IMG/VR virus record: IMGVR_UViG_3300042923_001178
Span: 1 to 33,811 of that record
Source: a virus
DNA length: 33,811 nucleotides
Direction: 5' to 3' (one strand)
Positions within the stretch are counted from its first letter, which is position 1. The number at the start of each line of letters is the position of its first letter. The notes beneath the pieces were generated by a model. That model was not told where the DNA came from. It did not search any database and saw nothing but the letters and a program-made list of their open reading frames with translations. Shown here piece after piece: positions 22,321 through 31,092 of this stretch. The translations under genes and the position numbers were made by a program.

Positions 22321-24356
22321 TCAAAGTAATGTATGCAGGCTATGATATTACAGAAAATTTGATAGTGACTTCTCTTGATCGAGGTTTGTTACCAGAGATA
22401 GAATATAATACCAAAAAAGTTGGTCGATCTGATGGTGAAAAATATGTTGATAGAACCATAGGAAGACGAACAATTCCGATGGGATTTGCATTGGTAGGTA
22501 ATGTAAACAAAAAAAGACATATACTTGCAGAAATCATTGCTCAAAAAGAACCTCAGCCATTAATTTTTAGTGACGAACCAGATCAATTATGGTATGCAAT
22601 CCCAACTGGTGATGTCGGAATTGATGATATCGTTAGAGCTGGTAAGGGTACGATAAATTGGGTTGTACCAGATGGCGTTTCTTATGATGTTAATCCTCGG
22701 ATATTTTCTAATATCTCGATTGATAGTGCAGAGAATCAAGTTTTAGATCCGGAATTTCGAAAGAAAGATAAGTATTACAAGCAATGGACCGCTCGATTAA
22801 ATGAAACGAATGGTGCTCATAATATCTTGGGTGCTGATCTAAGTGATACAAACACTATTGCTGATAAAGGCGAAGTAAAATACAACGGCTTTTACATCAT
22901 GCAAAATAGTAACAGTACAGCACGGAATTTACCTGAGCTGAAACAAGGAGATAAGGTTTGGGGACGTGTAGCACTAAGAATAGATAAGGCATTGCAAGGA
23001 GATACAAACGGATCAAAAAGTGCGGTTGCGGTGATTCAAGAATTAGATTATGCAGGCGGTAAAGTTCTTGCTTCTCATGAAGCGAAACCCGCCGCCTTGA
23101 ATTTAGACAAATTCCAAAATCTAGATATTCAGTTTTCTATTTCAAATCCAAATACCAAAGCATTAAATCTGATCACATGTCTAGCTTTAGGAAGTGCAGT
23201 TTCTTATTCAAAGATGCAGTTTAACTTAGGGGAAAAGCTCGCAGATTATGCCGAACCAACCGCTCAATTGGCAGATTATGTTGCTGTGACGAATCACGGA
23301 ACATATAAATCTTGGCCAATTATTCGTGCAACGATGAACGGTGAAAATGGTCTTGTCGGTGTTGTCAATCAGAATGATGGAATATTGCAATTTGGGACCA
23401 GTGAGGATGTTGACATCGTAAAAGGAACTAGAACTGATAAAGTTTTGAGCGCCAATATGGAGCATAACGCTGATAAATTTGAGGTCAACAAAGGCGTACC
23501 AATCTATCCGTATTTTCTATATGATCCAGCAACCCCGAACATCATTGAGGGTGATATCGATTGGGATACTGATCCAAACGGAGCCCGCCCAATTTTTGGA
23601 CCAAACAAAAAAGAAGTTTGGGCTGGACCAACGTTATATACACCATTAGCTAAAAACAGTGCAAACAAAGCAAATGGCGATTTCTTGCTACGTGCTCGTT
23701 TAAACTTTGAAGCAACAGCTAAACAAAGAGGACGGATATCACTAACTTTGCAAAGTGGAGATCAAGCAAAGCTAGGCGTTGTCGTGCGTGATAGCTCAGG
23801 TGTTAAGTCAGAGCTGATAGTTGAATTTTGGCACAATCAAACGATGATTCATTCGAAAACATTGGACAAAAAGGTGTGGACGTGGTCCTTTTGGGAGGCG
23901 TCCATTCAAAAGGTTAATGGTACGGATATTACATTTAAATTTTCTAAATGGAAATCGTTTAGTGGGGAAGGGATTATATCTTCACAGGACTATATTTTTC
24001 CAATTACAATTCCAGAATTAGCCTCAACTGATATAACTGCGTTGAATGTGTGGTATCAAGCATGGGGCGGACAAGAACCAGCATTTATGGGATGTACGGA
24101 TATCAAGTTTTACTGGAACAACGAAACAACAATCACGAATATTCCGAATCTGTTTGATGATGGGGACTTGCTAGAAATTGATGTGAAGGAACGTAAGATA
24201 ATGCTTAATGGTGTTGAGAACCGCAAGCTGCATGCATTAGGAAACACTTGGGAACGGTTCGCAATTGAACCAGGAACCACAACTGTCATGCCAGCTGTGT
24301 CATCATGGGCAAACATGTGTGATTTTGAAGTAGAACTAAGGGGGGCATATATCTAA
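22317..24356 (+). CDS. Distal tail protein (Dit), enlarged form with inserted carbohydrate-binding-like domains
   Basis: This 679-residue protein starts at a GTG behind AGGAGGGG. Residues 1-130 match the Dit N-terminal domain ([31 protein letters not shown]). Two beta-rich stretches at about 135-320 and 430-590 resemble jelly-roll carbohydrate-binding modules. The end ([22 protein letters not shown], then [12 protein letters not shown]) matches the Dit C-terminal domain. Classic Dit proteins have about 250 residues, so this is an 'evolved Dit' that may bind the cell surface directly. It forms the hub between the tube and the tail-tip protein. Confidence 0.82.
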   Translation: MIKVMYAGYDITENLIVTSLDRGLLPEIEYNTKKVGRSDGEKYVDRTIGRRTIPMGFALVGNVNKKRHILAEIIAQKEPQPLIFSDEPDQLWYAIPTGDVGIDDIVRAGKGTINWVVPDGVSYDVNPRIFSNISIDSAENQVLDPEFRKKDKYYKQWTARLNETNGAHNILGADLSDTNTIADKGEVKYNGFYIMQNSNSTARNLPELKQGDKVWGRVALRIDKALQGDTNGSKSAVAVIQELDYAGGKVLASHEAKPAALNLDKFQNLDIQFSISNPNTKALNLITCLALGSAVSYSKMQFNLGEKLADYAEPTAQLADYVAVTNHGTYKSWPIIRATMNGENGLVGVVNQNDGILQFGTSEDVDIVKGTRTDKVLSANMEHNADKFEVNKGVPIYPYFLYDPATPNIIEGDIDWDTDPNGARPIFGPNKKEVWAGPTLYTPLAKNSANKANGDFLLRARLNFEATAKQRGRISLTLQSGDQAKLGVVVRDSSGVKSELIVEFWHNQTMIHSKTLDKKVWTWSFWEASIQKVNGTDITFKFSKWKSFSGEGIISSQDYIFPITIPELASTDITALNVWYQAWGGQEPAFMGCTDIKFYWNNETTITNIPNLFDDGDLLEIDVKERKIMLNGVENRKLHALGNTWERFAIEPGTTTVMPAVSSWANMCDFEVELRGAYI

Positions 24357-27300
24357 TGGATTTTTACTTCACTGATCGAAAATTCAATCTACTAGGGATC
24401 GCTTCTACAAGTACTGAAGCTCCAATAGCTATTTATAATGATCAAGATATTCTTAGTATAAGCGCTGCCTCTCGAACATTCGAAGGGACGCTTATTTTTT
24501 CGGCTAAAGAACGAGATCAAGTCAAATCTATGGCGAACTATGGAAACTACATTTTGTATAAAGATGAAAATGGCCAATCCAATTTTATGACGATCATGGA
24601 AATTGAACACGATCCGAAAGAGGGCGAACATTTCATTCGAGCCGAAGATGCAGGGATGGATCTGATCAATGGATTGGTGGATGCATATAGTGCAACCAAA
24701 GCGATGACATTTGCAGAGTATTTCAAACTTTTTGCCGGAGATACTGGCTTTGAAATAGGTATCAATGAAATCAGTAATCTCAGTCGCACGTTGAAATGGG
24801 AGAGTGAAAGCCAGACGATTCTAGCTCGTTTGCTTTCTTTGGCCACTCAATTTGATAATGCAGAACTGAGTTTTTCATTTGAAATCATTGGGACACAAGT
24901 TGTGAAACGATTTGTAGATGTTCGAAAGAAGCGTGGAGCGGATAATCGAGTTACCTTGTATATGGATAAAGATATCAATAATATTGTGACTAAAGCCAAT
25001 ATCTATGATTTATGTACAGCTATCGTGGCAACTGGTGGTACGCCAGATGGCAAGAATGAACCAATTAATCTAAAAGGGTATAACTACAAAGATCAAAATG
25101 GGCGTTTTGTTCTAAACAAGACAACTGGTGTCATGCAGGACATGGAGTCAGTGAAAATTTGGAGTCGATTACTATCAAACAATAATCCAAATCCAAATGC
25201 CGGACATATCCAACGTGTGAAAACCTACGAAACGACTGATCAAAAAACACTTTGCGACAATGTTATCCGGGAGCTTGAAAAAGCGAGTCAACCAGCGATC
25301 AATTATGAAACTGATATTGCAAATTTACCTGACAACGTAAAAATAGGCGATACGATTTATTTAGTTGATGAGGAAGAAGAACTTTTGTTGAGTGCCAGAG
25401 TATTAGAGTTAACACGTATCTACTCAACAAAGGAATATAAAGCTACTTTAGGGGACTATCTTATACAAGACGGTGGTATCAGTCAATCGCTCAAAGAGTT
25501 AGCTGATCAATTAAAGCAAGCAACTACCTATGTTTGGATCCGTTATGCCGATGATGAGGAAGGGAATGGAATCAGTGCTTTGCCAGCCGGAAAAACCTAT
25601 ATTGCGATTAAGCAAGTGCTAGGTGTCCCAACAGCAAGTGATGATCCCTCAGATTATCGGGGACTTTGGGTAAAATTTGTGGGGGAAGGTGTACCTGGTC
25701 CTCCCGGAGAAAATGGTCAACCGACTTACACATGGTTAAAATATGCGGATGATTACCAAGGAACCAATATGACTGATGATCCAACCGGAAAATATTATAT
25801 TGGACTGGCAACCAACAAATTGACCTCAATCGAATCAAATGATCCGGCAGATTACAAATGGCAGCTTGTCAAAGGCGAAGATGGGCAAGATGCACATATC
25901 TATCAAGCATACTCATGGAGTCCAGATGGTACCAATCGATTTACCATTCCGTATCCGAACGAAAATCTATTTCCGATCACCCGGTTTGAAAAAACTTCTG
26001 CACGTGAGTTTGTTAATGATGATCGATGGGATATGGCTCCGGTTTTTGAAGAGTTCGGAATAAAAAAGAAATATACAATTTCTTTTGATCTAAAGTCAGC
26101 AGTTGCTGGCCCGATTCAAATATATTCTCAAAATGGCAGTGGAACCAAATATAATATTGGTTCACAAAGTGTTCAAGCTACGAAAGAATATAAACGTTAT
26201 AGCATTACCGTATGGCCAGATATTCAAACAGGCAGCACCCAGACCAAAGCGTTACTAGCTTTTTATGGCACGTATGATTCTGGAAGAATACCTACGGTTA
26301 AAAATGTAAAAATTGAATTAGGTGAGAAAGTTACTATTGATACACCAAATCCATCTGAAAGTTTTGTTGATGCCTATCCATCTTACGTCGGCACTCTCAC
26401 AACCTTTGGTGATGTTCAATCAACAAATCCATCCGACTATATTTGGCAAAGAATTTTAGGTATGAATGGAGAAAATGGAAAAGATGGTATCGCAGGGAAA
26501 GATGGTGTTGGGGTTTCTGATACAAATATTACTTATGCTCAATCGACAAGTGGCACGTCAGCCCCAACTTCTGGATGGACTATACAAGTTCCGACATTAA
26601 TTAAGGGTCAGTATTTGTGGACTAAAACTACTTGGACTTACACAGATTCTTCAACAGAAACTGGCTATACTGTTTCATACAATGCAAAAGATGGTAACAA
26701 CGGAACTGACGGAATTGCGGGAAAAGATGGCGTAGGAATTTCAAGCACGAAAATTGAATATGTATCTTCAACTTCTGGGACTGTAAAACCAACTACTGGA
26801 TGGACTACATCAATACCTAATGTACCAGCTGGATCTTTTTTATGGACCAAAACCACTTGGACATATACAGATGGAACAAATGAATCAGGTTATTCTGCAG
26901 CAAAAATGGGTGAAAAAGGGGACCAAGGTATCCAAGGACCTAAAGGATCTGATGGTCAAACATATTATACTTGGTTAAAGTATGCAGACACTCCTACTAG
27001 TGGAATGTCGGATAGTCCAACAGGAAAGACCTATATCGGATTGGCTTATAACAAAACGACAGCTACCGAATCAACAAACTATGCTGATTACACTTGGTCA
27101 TTGATCAAAGGATCAGATGGTGCTCAAGGGCCGAAAGGAGATAATGGTCAAACGCTCTATACTTGGATTAAATATGCTACATCTTCTTCTGGCGCAGGAA
27201 TGTCGGATAGCCCAACAGGAAAGACTTATATAGGTCTAGCGTACAATAAAACAACTGCAACTGAAAGTACTAATCCAGCTGATTATTCTTGGTCATTAAT

Positions 27301-28285
27301 CAAGGGCGATAAAGGCGAAACGGGTGCAACTGGACCCCAAGGACCAACGGGACCAAAAGGTGATCGGGGTATTATGGGGGTTGCCTATATGCAACCTACT
27401 CAACCAGCCGATACCACAGAAGGAGCAACATGGTTTCAAACTGAATCAACCACGAGTGATAAAATTATTGCGGTATACACATACAAGAGTGGTTGGCAAA
27501 AAAAGAAATATGCTAGTGCAACTTTAGCAGTTGAATCTCTTGATGCACTAAGCGCTAACTTAGGTGAAATCACTGCCGGAATAATAAATGGAGTAGAAAT
27601 TCAGGGAGACGGTCTATATTCTGAATATGATTATCAAATTGTATCTGGTGGAACGACTTGGCGAAAAGGTAAGTTATCAATGGCAGGTGGGTATTTTAGA
27701 AACGATTTTCAAACATATCTGAAAAGTAATGGATCTGTTCAAAATAATGGTTTCTCGCAATTTAGTCATGAAGACATTCAGTTTGTTGTTTTTCAAGGAT
27801 CTCAAAGTACGAATGCAGATAGAACGTTATCAATTACCCCATATGCATTTACTATGACTGATAGCCGTGGTCTAGGTGGGAATCTAACTTTTCAAGATTT
27901 ATATAGTATAGGAAAGACAGGAATTCCAGCAGCAAGCGGTTGGGAACAATATAATCCAAGCCCAGGTGCTTCGAATTATCCATCAGCAGAGCGTATGGGG
28001 CGTGTTGTTCAATTAGCTGGAGCGTTTAAGAATCTAAATCAATTAGCAGCAGGCGTAGAAAATGTTGTCATGGGCACTTTACCTGTGGGGTTTAGACCAT
28101 CTACACCCGTTAACTTTATTGTCCAGGCATCTGGAACGAATATTTATCTATTAACGGTGCAGACAAATGGACAATTATTATTAGCACGTCACCGTGGATG
28201 GCAAGATGGCCAGTTCAAAGATAAAGCTGTTGGGGTTAATTCCTGGTTAAATATTGCATGTTGTTTTGCAGCAGCGGACGTATAA
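24356..28285 (+). CDS. Tail-associated tip/fibre protein (Tal-type) with repeat modules
   Basis: This 1309-residue protein is the likely receptor-binding tip. Residues 1-385 follow the prophage endopeptidase-tail pattern that builds the trimeric hub. The middle is modular: two 'W-[LI]-K/R-Y-A-D...PTGK.YIGLA' units, a carbohydrate-binding-like domain (about residues 520-680), two 'G-V-G-[VI]-S...LWTKTTWTYTD' units, and two more of the first type. Short collagen-like G-x-y runs (VPGPPGENG, then DKGETGATGPQGPTGPKGDRG) join them. The C-terminal 230 residues form a separate beta domain (RMGRVVQLAGAFKNLN). It starts on the last base of the Dit gene. Confidence 0.85.
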   Translation: MDFYFTDRKFNLLGIASTSTEAPIAIYNDQDILSISAASRTFEGTLIFSAKERDQVKSMANYGNYILYKDENGQSNFMTIMEIEHDPKEGEHFIRAEDAGMDLINGLVDAYSATKAMTFAEYFKLFAGDTGFEIGINEISNLSRTLKWESESQTILARLLSLATQFDNAELSFSFEIIGTQVVKRFVDVRKKRGADNRVTLYMDKDINNIVTKANIYDLCTAIVATGGTPDGKNEPINLKGYNYKDQNGRFVLNKTTGVMQDMESVKIWSRLLSNNNPNPNAGHIQRVKTYETTDQKTLCDNVIRELEKASQPAINYETDIANLPDNVKIGDTIYLVDEEEELLLSARVLELTRIYSTKEYKATLGDYLIQDGGISQSLKELADQLKQATTYVWIRYADDEEGNGISALPAGKTYIAIKQVLGVPTASDDPSDYRGLWVKFVGEGVPGPPGENGQPTYTWLKYADDYQGTNMTDDPTGKYYIGLATNKLTSIESNDPADYKWQLVKGEDGQDAHIYQAYSWSPDGTNRFTIPYPNENLFPITRFEKTSAREFVNDDRWDMAPVFEEFGIKKKYTISFDLKSAVAGPIQIYSQNGSGTKYNIGSQSVQATKEYKRYSITVWPDIQTGSTQTKALLAFYGTYDSGRIPTVKNVKIELGEKVTIDTPNPSESFVDAYPSYVGTLTTFGDVQSTNPSDYIWQRILGMNGENGKDGIAGKDGVGVSDTNITYAQSTSGTSAPTSGWTIQVPTLIKGQYLWTKTTWTYTDSSTETGYTVSYNAKDGNNGTDGIAGKDGVGISSTKIEYVSSTSGTVKPTTGWTTSIPNVPAGSFLWTKTTWTYTDGTNESGYSAAKMGEKGDQGIQGPKGSDGQTYYTWLKYADTPTSGMSDSPTGKTYIGLAYNKTTATESTNYADYTWSLIKGSDGAQGPKGDNGQTLYTWIKYATSSSGAGMSDSPTGKTYIGLAYNKTTATESTNPADYSWSLIKGDKGETGATGPQGPTGPKGDRGIMGVAYMQPTQPADTTEGATWFQTESTTSDKIIAVYTYKSGWQKKKYASATLAVESLDALSANLGEITAGIINGVEIQGDGLYSEYDYQIVSGGTTWRKGKLSMAGGYFRNDFQTYLKSNGSVQNNGFSQFSHEDIQFVVFQGSQSTNADRTLSITPYAFTMTDSRGLGGNLTFQDLYSIGKTGIPAASGWEQYNPSPGASNYPSAERMGRVVQLAGAFKNLNQLAAGVENVVMGTLPVGFRPSTPVNFIVQASGTNIYLLTVQTNGQLLLARHRGWQDGQFKDKAVGVNSWLNIACCFAAADV
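25529..27310 (+). repeat. Repeat modules inside the tail-tip gene
   Basis: Type A units begin near 25529, 25727, 26966 and 27158; the last two are very similar at DNA level. Type B units begin near 26504 and 26729. The order is A, A, inserted binding domain, B, B, A, A. Such repeats allow recombination that changes fibre length or specificity. Confidence 0.75.
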
Positions 28286-28303
28286 AAATAGGAGGAAAAA
28301 AAT

Positions 28304-28561
28304 ATGACTGATCAAGAAAAAATTGAAGAATTTAAAAGACTTTATACGGAGGAAATTTTGGTTAATGGTGGATCAATGAGTCCAGAACTTAGTCAATTAT
28401 TCGATGAGGTACTAAGAATTTTCGGTGATAATCCTGCAAAGATGGATGCATTAATTGAAGAAATTCGAAATGAATATTATGGTCCTGAAGTAACTTTAGA
28501 AGATCGTGTTGCTACTTTAGAAGAAAAAGTTGCAAATATTGAAAAGCATTTATTTGGGTAA
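28304..28561 (+). CDS. Small tail-region protein, 85 aa, paralogue 1
   Basis: AGGAGG precedes the ATG. The N-terminal 60 residues (LYTEEILVNGGSMSPELSQL, KMDALIEEI) are clearly related to the next gene product. The C-terminus is a short coiled coil (VATLEEKVANIEKHLFG). It lies between fibre and holin genes and may be a fibre or baseplate accessory. Function unknown. Confidence 0.7.
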   Translation: MTDQEKIEEFKRLYTEEILVNGGSMSPELSQLFDEVLRIFGDNPAKMDALIEEIRNEYYGPEVTLEDRVATLEEKVANIEKHLFG

Positions 28562-28565
28562 TTTT

Positions 28566-28850
28566 ATGGATGCTAAAGAAAGATATAAAGAACTCTACAT
28601 TCAACATGTTATCAAAGAAAAAGGACCTTCTACTCCTGAAATGAGTGAACTATTCAATGTAATTCTAGAGGAGTTTAACGATAGCGAAATAAAGATGGAT
28701 GCTTTTATTGAATCTATCATTGATGAAAATACTGTAATAGAACCTACAGAAATCGATAAACTACGGCAAGAAAATGAAGAGCTGAAACAACGACAAGAAA
28801 TGGCAGAAGAAGCGATACTGTCTTTGTCAGACATGTTGTTAAGTAGATAA
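28566..28850 (+). CDS. Small tail-region protein, 94 aa, paralogue 2
   Basis: It repeats the architecture of the preceding gene (ELYIQHVIKEKGPSTPEMSE, KMDAFIESI), followed by a longer coiled coil (EIDKLRQENEELKQRQEMAE). The ATG lies 4 bases after the previous stop with only a weak ribosome site, suggesting coupling. The pair looks like a tandem duplication that then diverged. Confidence 0.7.
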   Translation: MDAKERYKELYIQHVIKEKGPSTPEMSELFNVILEEFNDSEIKMDAFIESIIDENTVIEPTEIDKLRQENEELKQRQEMAEEAILSLSDMLLSR

Positions 28851-28862
28851 GGAGTGGTTAAC

Positions 28863-28991
28863 ATGCAGATTTTTATAGAAAAAATCCTAGCTCTTCCTAA
28901 TCTACGCTTGTTTTTTGATTACTGGTACATCTGGATTCCACTAATAGCTGTATTGGTGTATATCGAATCAAAACTAAGAAGGAGGCGATAA
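28863..28991 (+). CDS. Small membrane protein, 42 aa
   Basis: TAAGGAGTGG precedes the ATG. Residues about 16-34 are hydrophobic and aromatic (LFFDYWYIWIPLIAVLVYI), followed by a basic tail KLRRRR. The position just before the holin genes suggests a lysis accessory, but the function is unknown. Confidence 0.6.
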   Translation: MQIFIEKILALPNLRLFFDYWYIWIPLIAVLVYIESKLRRRR

Positions 28992-28992
28992 A

Positions 28993-29136
28993 ATGAAATA
29001 TTCAGCATTAGAAATGTTGTATGCGACTCATATCATTGAAGGCAAGCGTACAATTGAAAGTGTACCTTCATCAATTCGTGAAGATGTTGCAAAAATTGTT
29101 GATGAAGCAAAAAAGCCAGAAGGAACCAAAGAATAG
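28993..29136 (+). CDS. XkdX/CD1375-like small protein, 47 aa
   Basis: It begins directly after the previous stop with GGAGGCG ahead. The short motif GKRTIESVPSSIREDVAKIV matches the small proteins (XkdX or CD1375 type) found between fibre and holin genes in many Gram-positive phages. No function is established. Confidence 0.7.
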   Translation: MKYSALEMLYATHIIEGKRTIESVPSSIREDVAKIVDEAKKPEGTKE

Positions 29137-29153
29137 GATATGTAGCAGCAGGA

Positions 29154-29187
29154 GCAATCGGCTTATTAGTCGGTTGCTTTTATTTTA
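29154..29187 (+). terminator. Terminator-like hairpin before the holin genes
   Basis: GCAATCG (29154-29160) pairs with CGGTTGC (29171-29177), followed by TTTTATTTTA. It separates the tail genes from the lysis genes and may reduce lysis gene expression until late. Confidence 0.6.
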
Positions 29188-29203
29188 GGAAAGTAGGTGG
29201 CAT

Positions 29204-29497
29204 ATGTTAAACGTAGGAGAGTTAGCAACTTGGGCTGGTTGGATAATGACGATTGTTGGAATGCTGGCATTTGTAATCAAACCGGTAATGTCTAATTTCA
29301 CAAAAATTGCAGATAATCTGACTAAGCTTGCGCATAATCTTGATCTATTAACCAGAGATTTAGAAGCAAGTAAATCTGATCGTGTAGCAATTCATGATGA
29401 ATTAAAGCGACATGATGAGCGCTTGGATAAGCACAATGATCGATTGATTGAACATGGTGAACAATTAAAATCTTTATGGAAAGAAAGAGGGAAGTAA
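29204..29497 (+). CDS. XhlA-like holin-associated membrane protein
   Basis: This 97-residue protein has an N-terminal membrane segment (residues about 8-27) and a long charged coiled coil with heptads (DELKRHDERLDKHNDRLIEH). This matches hemolysin XhlA-type proteins that sit with the holin. It lies two bases before the holin gene. Confidence 0.75.
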   Translation: MLNVGELATWAGWIMTIVGMLAFVIKPVMSNFTKIADNLTKLAHNLDLLTRDLEASKSDRVAIHDELKRHDERLDKHNDRLIEHGEQLKSLWKERGK

Positions 29498-29498
29498 T

Positions 29499-29744
29499 AT
29501 GAAATTGACGAACAAGCAATATGATTTAGCAAAAAAAGTTTTAACCGTTGGGGTGCCAGGAATCACGGCATTTATCGTAACTTTAGGCGGTTTATATGGA
29601 TTCTCAACAGAAATCATTGTTGGAACGATCACGGCTGCTGCAACTTTAGCTGGTGTTTTCTTGAATATCGCTAGCAGCCAGTATCAAGATGTACAAAAAC
29701 CAGACTATGGTGATGGACAGGAGTTTACCGACAAGAAGGAGTAG
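29499..29744 (+). CDS. Holin (Dp-1-like)
   Basis: This 81-residue protein has two hydrophobic segments (about residues 15-33 and 38-57) and the signature KQYDLAKKVLTVGVPGITAF then GTITAAATLAGVFLNIASSQY, as in holins of the phage Dp-1 type. It should form pores that release the endolysins at lysis time. AGAGGGAAG precedes the ATG, and a terminator overlaps its end. Confidence 0.85.
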   Translation: MKLTNKQYDLAKKVLTVGVPGITAFIVTLGGLYGFSTEIIVGTITAAATLAGVFLNIASSQYQDVQKPDYGDGQEFTDKKE

Positions 29745-29766
29745 CTGTTAGCTACTCTTTTTAATT
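29739..29766 (+). terminator. Terminator between holin and first lysin
   Basis: GAGTAGC (29739-29745) pairs with GCTACTC (29751-29757), followed by TTTTTAATTT. It overlaps the holin stop codon. Some readthrough must occur for lysin expression, or another start lies downstream. Confidence 0.7.
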
Positions 29767-29782
29767 TGAAAGGATGATCAAC

Positions 29783-30565
29783 ATGAACATTGAACAAATG
29801 ATTAAATGGATGACTGATCGTGAAGGTAAAGTAACCTACTCCATGACAAGTCGCTTAGGACCTAAAAGCTACGACTGTTCTTCTGCAGTGTTCTTTTCCA
29901 TGATAGCGGGTGGATTCTTGCCTAGTGGATCAATGGGGAACACAGAAACATTGTTTGCAATGTCAGGTACTAAACTGAAAAAAATCAGCCGATCAGAAGT
30001 GAAACGTGGAGATATTTTTGTTGCTGGTACTCCTGGTCAATCCAACGGATCAGGAGGCCATACAGGTATTTTCCTAAACAATAAGAGTTTCATTCATTGC
30101 TCATATTATTGGAACGGAATCCATACTGATAGCCATGATTCACACATGAGTACCCGGTTAACGCATCATTTTTATCGAATTGTTGCAACTGGTGATGTTA
30201 AACCTACCGAAAACAATCCTCAGATGATTCAATTAGCAATCGATGGACAATTCGGCAATGCTACGGCGAGACGCTTGCAAGAATACTTTGATACTGCTGG
30301 TAAAGATGGCATTATAAGCCACCAATACAAGCAGAAATTTAATCAGAACGTTTATGCTGCTGAATTCGATAATTCTTTGATCGGATCAAATGTTGTTGTG
30401 GCATTGCAAAAGTATTTGGGTGTAACACAAGATGGTCTAATGGGCCAAGCGACTATCAAAGCATTCCAAAAACGATTGGGTACTATGCCAGACGGTATTA
30501 TTAGTCCTGTTTCGAGCATGGTTTCTGCATTACAGAAAGCATTGAACAACAACAAATTACCTTAA
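29783..30565 (+). CDS. Endolysin 1: NlpC/P60-like (Amidase_5) hydrolase with peptidoglycan-binding domain
   Basis: This 260-residue protein has an N-terminal cysteine peptidase domain: SYDCSSAVFFSM (Cys32) and GGHTGIFLNN (His93), of the Amidase_5 type used by phage lysins. It cleaves amide bonds in peptidoglycan peptides. The C-terminal 110 residues carry two PGBD-like units (AIDGQFGNATARRLQEY, QDGLMGQATIKAFQKRL). There is no signal peptide, so it needs the holin. The ATG at 29783 has AAAGGA 8 bases upstream. It is one of three wall hydrolases here. Confidence 0.88.
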   Translation: MNIEQMIKWMTDREGKVTYSMTSRLGPKSYDCSSAVFFSMIAGGFLPSGSMGNTETLFAMSGTKLKKISRSEVKRGDIFVAGTPGQSNGSGGHTGIFLNNKSFIHCSYYWNGIHTDSHDSHMSTRLTHHFYRIVATGDVKPTENNPQMIQLAIDGQFGNATARRLQEYFDTAGKDGIISHQYKQKFNQNVYAAEFDNSLIGSNVVVALQKYLGVTQDGLMGQATIKAFQKRLGTMPDGIISPVSSMVSALQKALNNNKLP

Positions 30566-30610
30566 ACCAATTTCGCAAATAATTGCAAACCATTGATAGG
30601 AGTTGTCAAC

Positions 30611-30991
30611 ATGACTAATGAAACCAGGGCACATATTCGCAGCATACTATGGCAATATAAAAAGATCGAAAAAACATTTAAAGAGTTCTCAGATATTATT
30701 GCAACAGATAGAAATCCTTATATGGAATACCCATTAGGTGAAGAAAATCCAAGCTGGACAATGAATCAAATTTTATTTTACAAATCATTTTTAAGAGTGG
30801 TCAATGGGGTTCTAGAAGATTCAACACTTGATGTTAGAGATATATTTTATGTGAAGTACTACAATGGTCATTCGAAAAAATGTATAGCGGTTGTATCTGC
30901 GGAAACTTTTCTAAGCGAGTCTACTATAAAGAGAAGAGATGCAGAATTTATTAATGAAATCGCAAAAAGATTAGGTTGGTTATCGGTTTGA
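30611..30991 (+). CDS. RinA/ArpU-like phage transcription regulator inside the lysis cassette
   Basis: This 126-residue protein has a helical N-terminus and a C-terminal sigma-region-4-like HTH (VRDIFYVKYYNGHSKKCIAV, then LSESTIKRRDAEFINEIAKR). This resembles late activators such as RinA or ArpU. AGGAG lies 8 bases upstream of the ATG. Its position between two lysin genes is unusual, and it is the second protein of this type in the prophage (the first is at 10585). It may have arrived with one of the lysins from another phage. Confidence 0.7.
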   Translation: MTNETRAHIRSILWQYKKIEKTFKEFSDIIATDRNPYMEYPLGEENPSWTMNQILFYKSFLRVVNGVLEDSTLDVRDIFYVKYYNGHSKKCIAVVSAETFLSESTIKRRDAEFINEIAKRLGWLSV

Positions 30992-31027
30992 CCTCTTTTG
31001 ATTCATACTTCGATTTATACTGTAAGT

Positions 31028-31076
31028 GGAAATAGGGAACATGTTTCGAACTCGTGGACGCACGAAATATATTTCC
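31028..31076 (+). other. Folded leader directly ahead of lysin 2
   Basis: GGAAATA (31028-31034) pairs with TATTTCC (31070-31076), enclosing TTTCG/CGAAA and CGTG/CACG pairs. The stem ends exactly before the AAAGGAGG ribosome site of lysin 2. It could tune translation or protect the RNA. No known riboswitch is recognised. Confidence 0.4.
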
Positions 31077-31092
31077 AAAGGAGGCTTTAAAT

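Noticed and set aside
25529-27310. CRISPR-like or assembly-duplicated repeat array
   Set aside because: The repeats are in frame, diverged and encode protein modules; there are no regularly spaced short repeats with unique spacers anywhere in the window.
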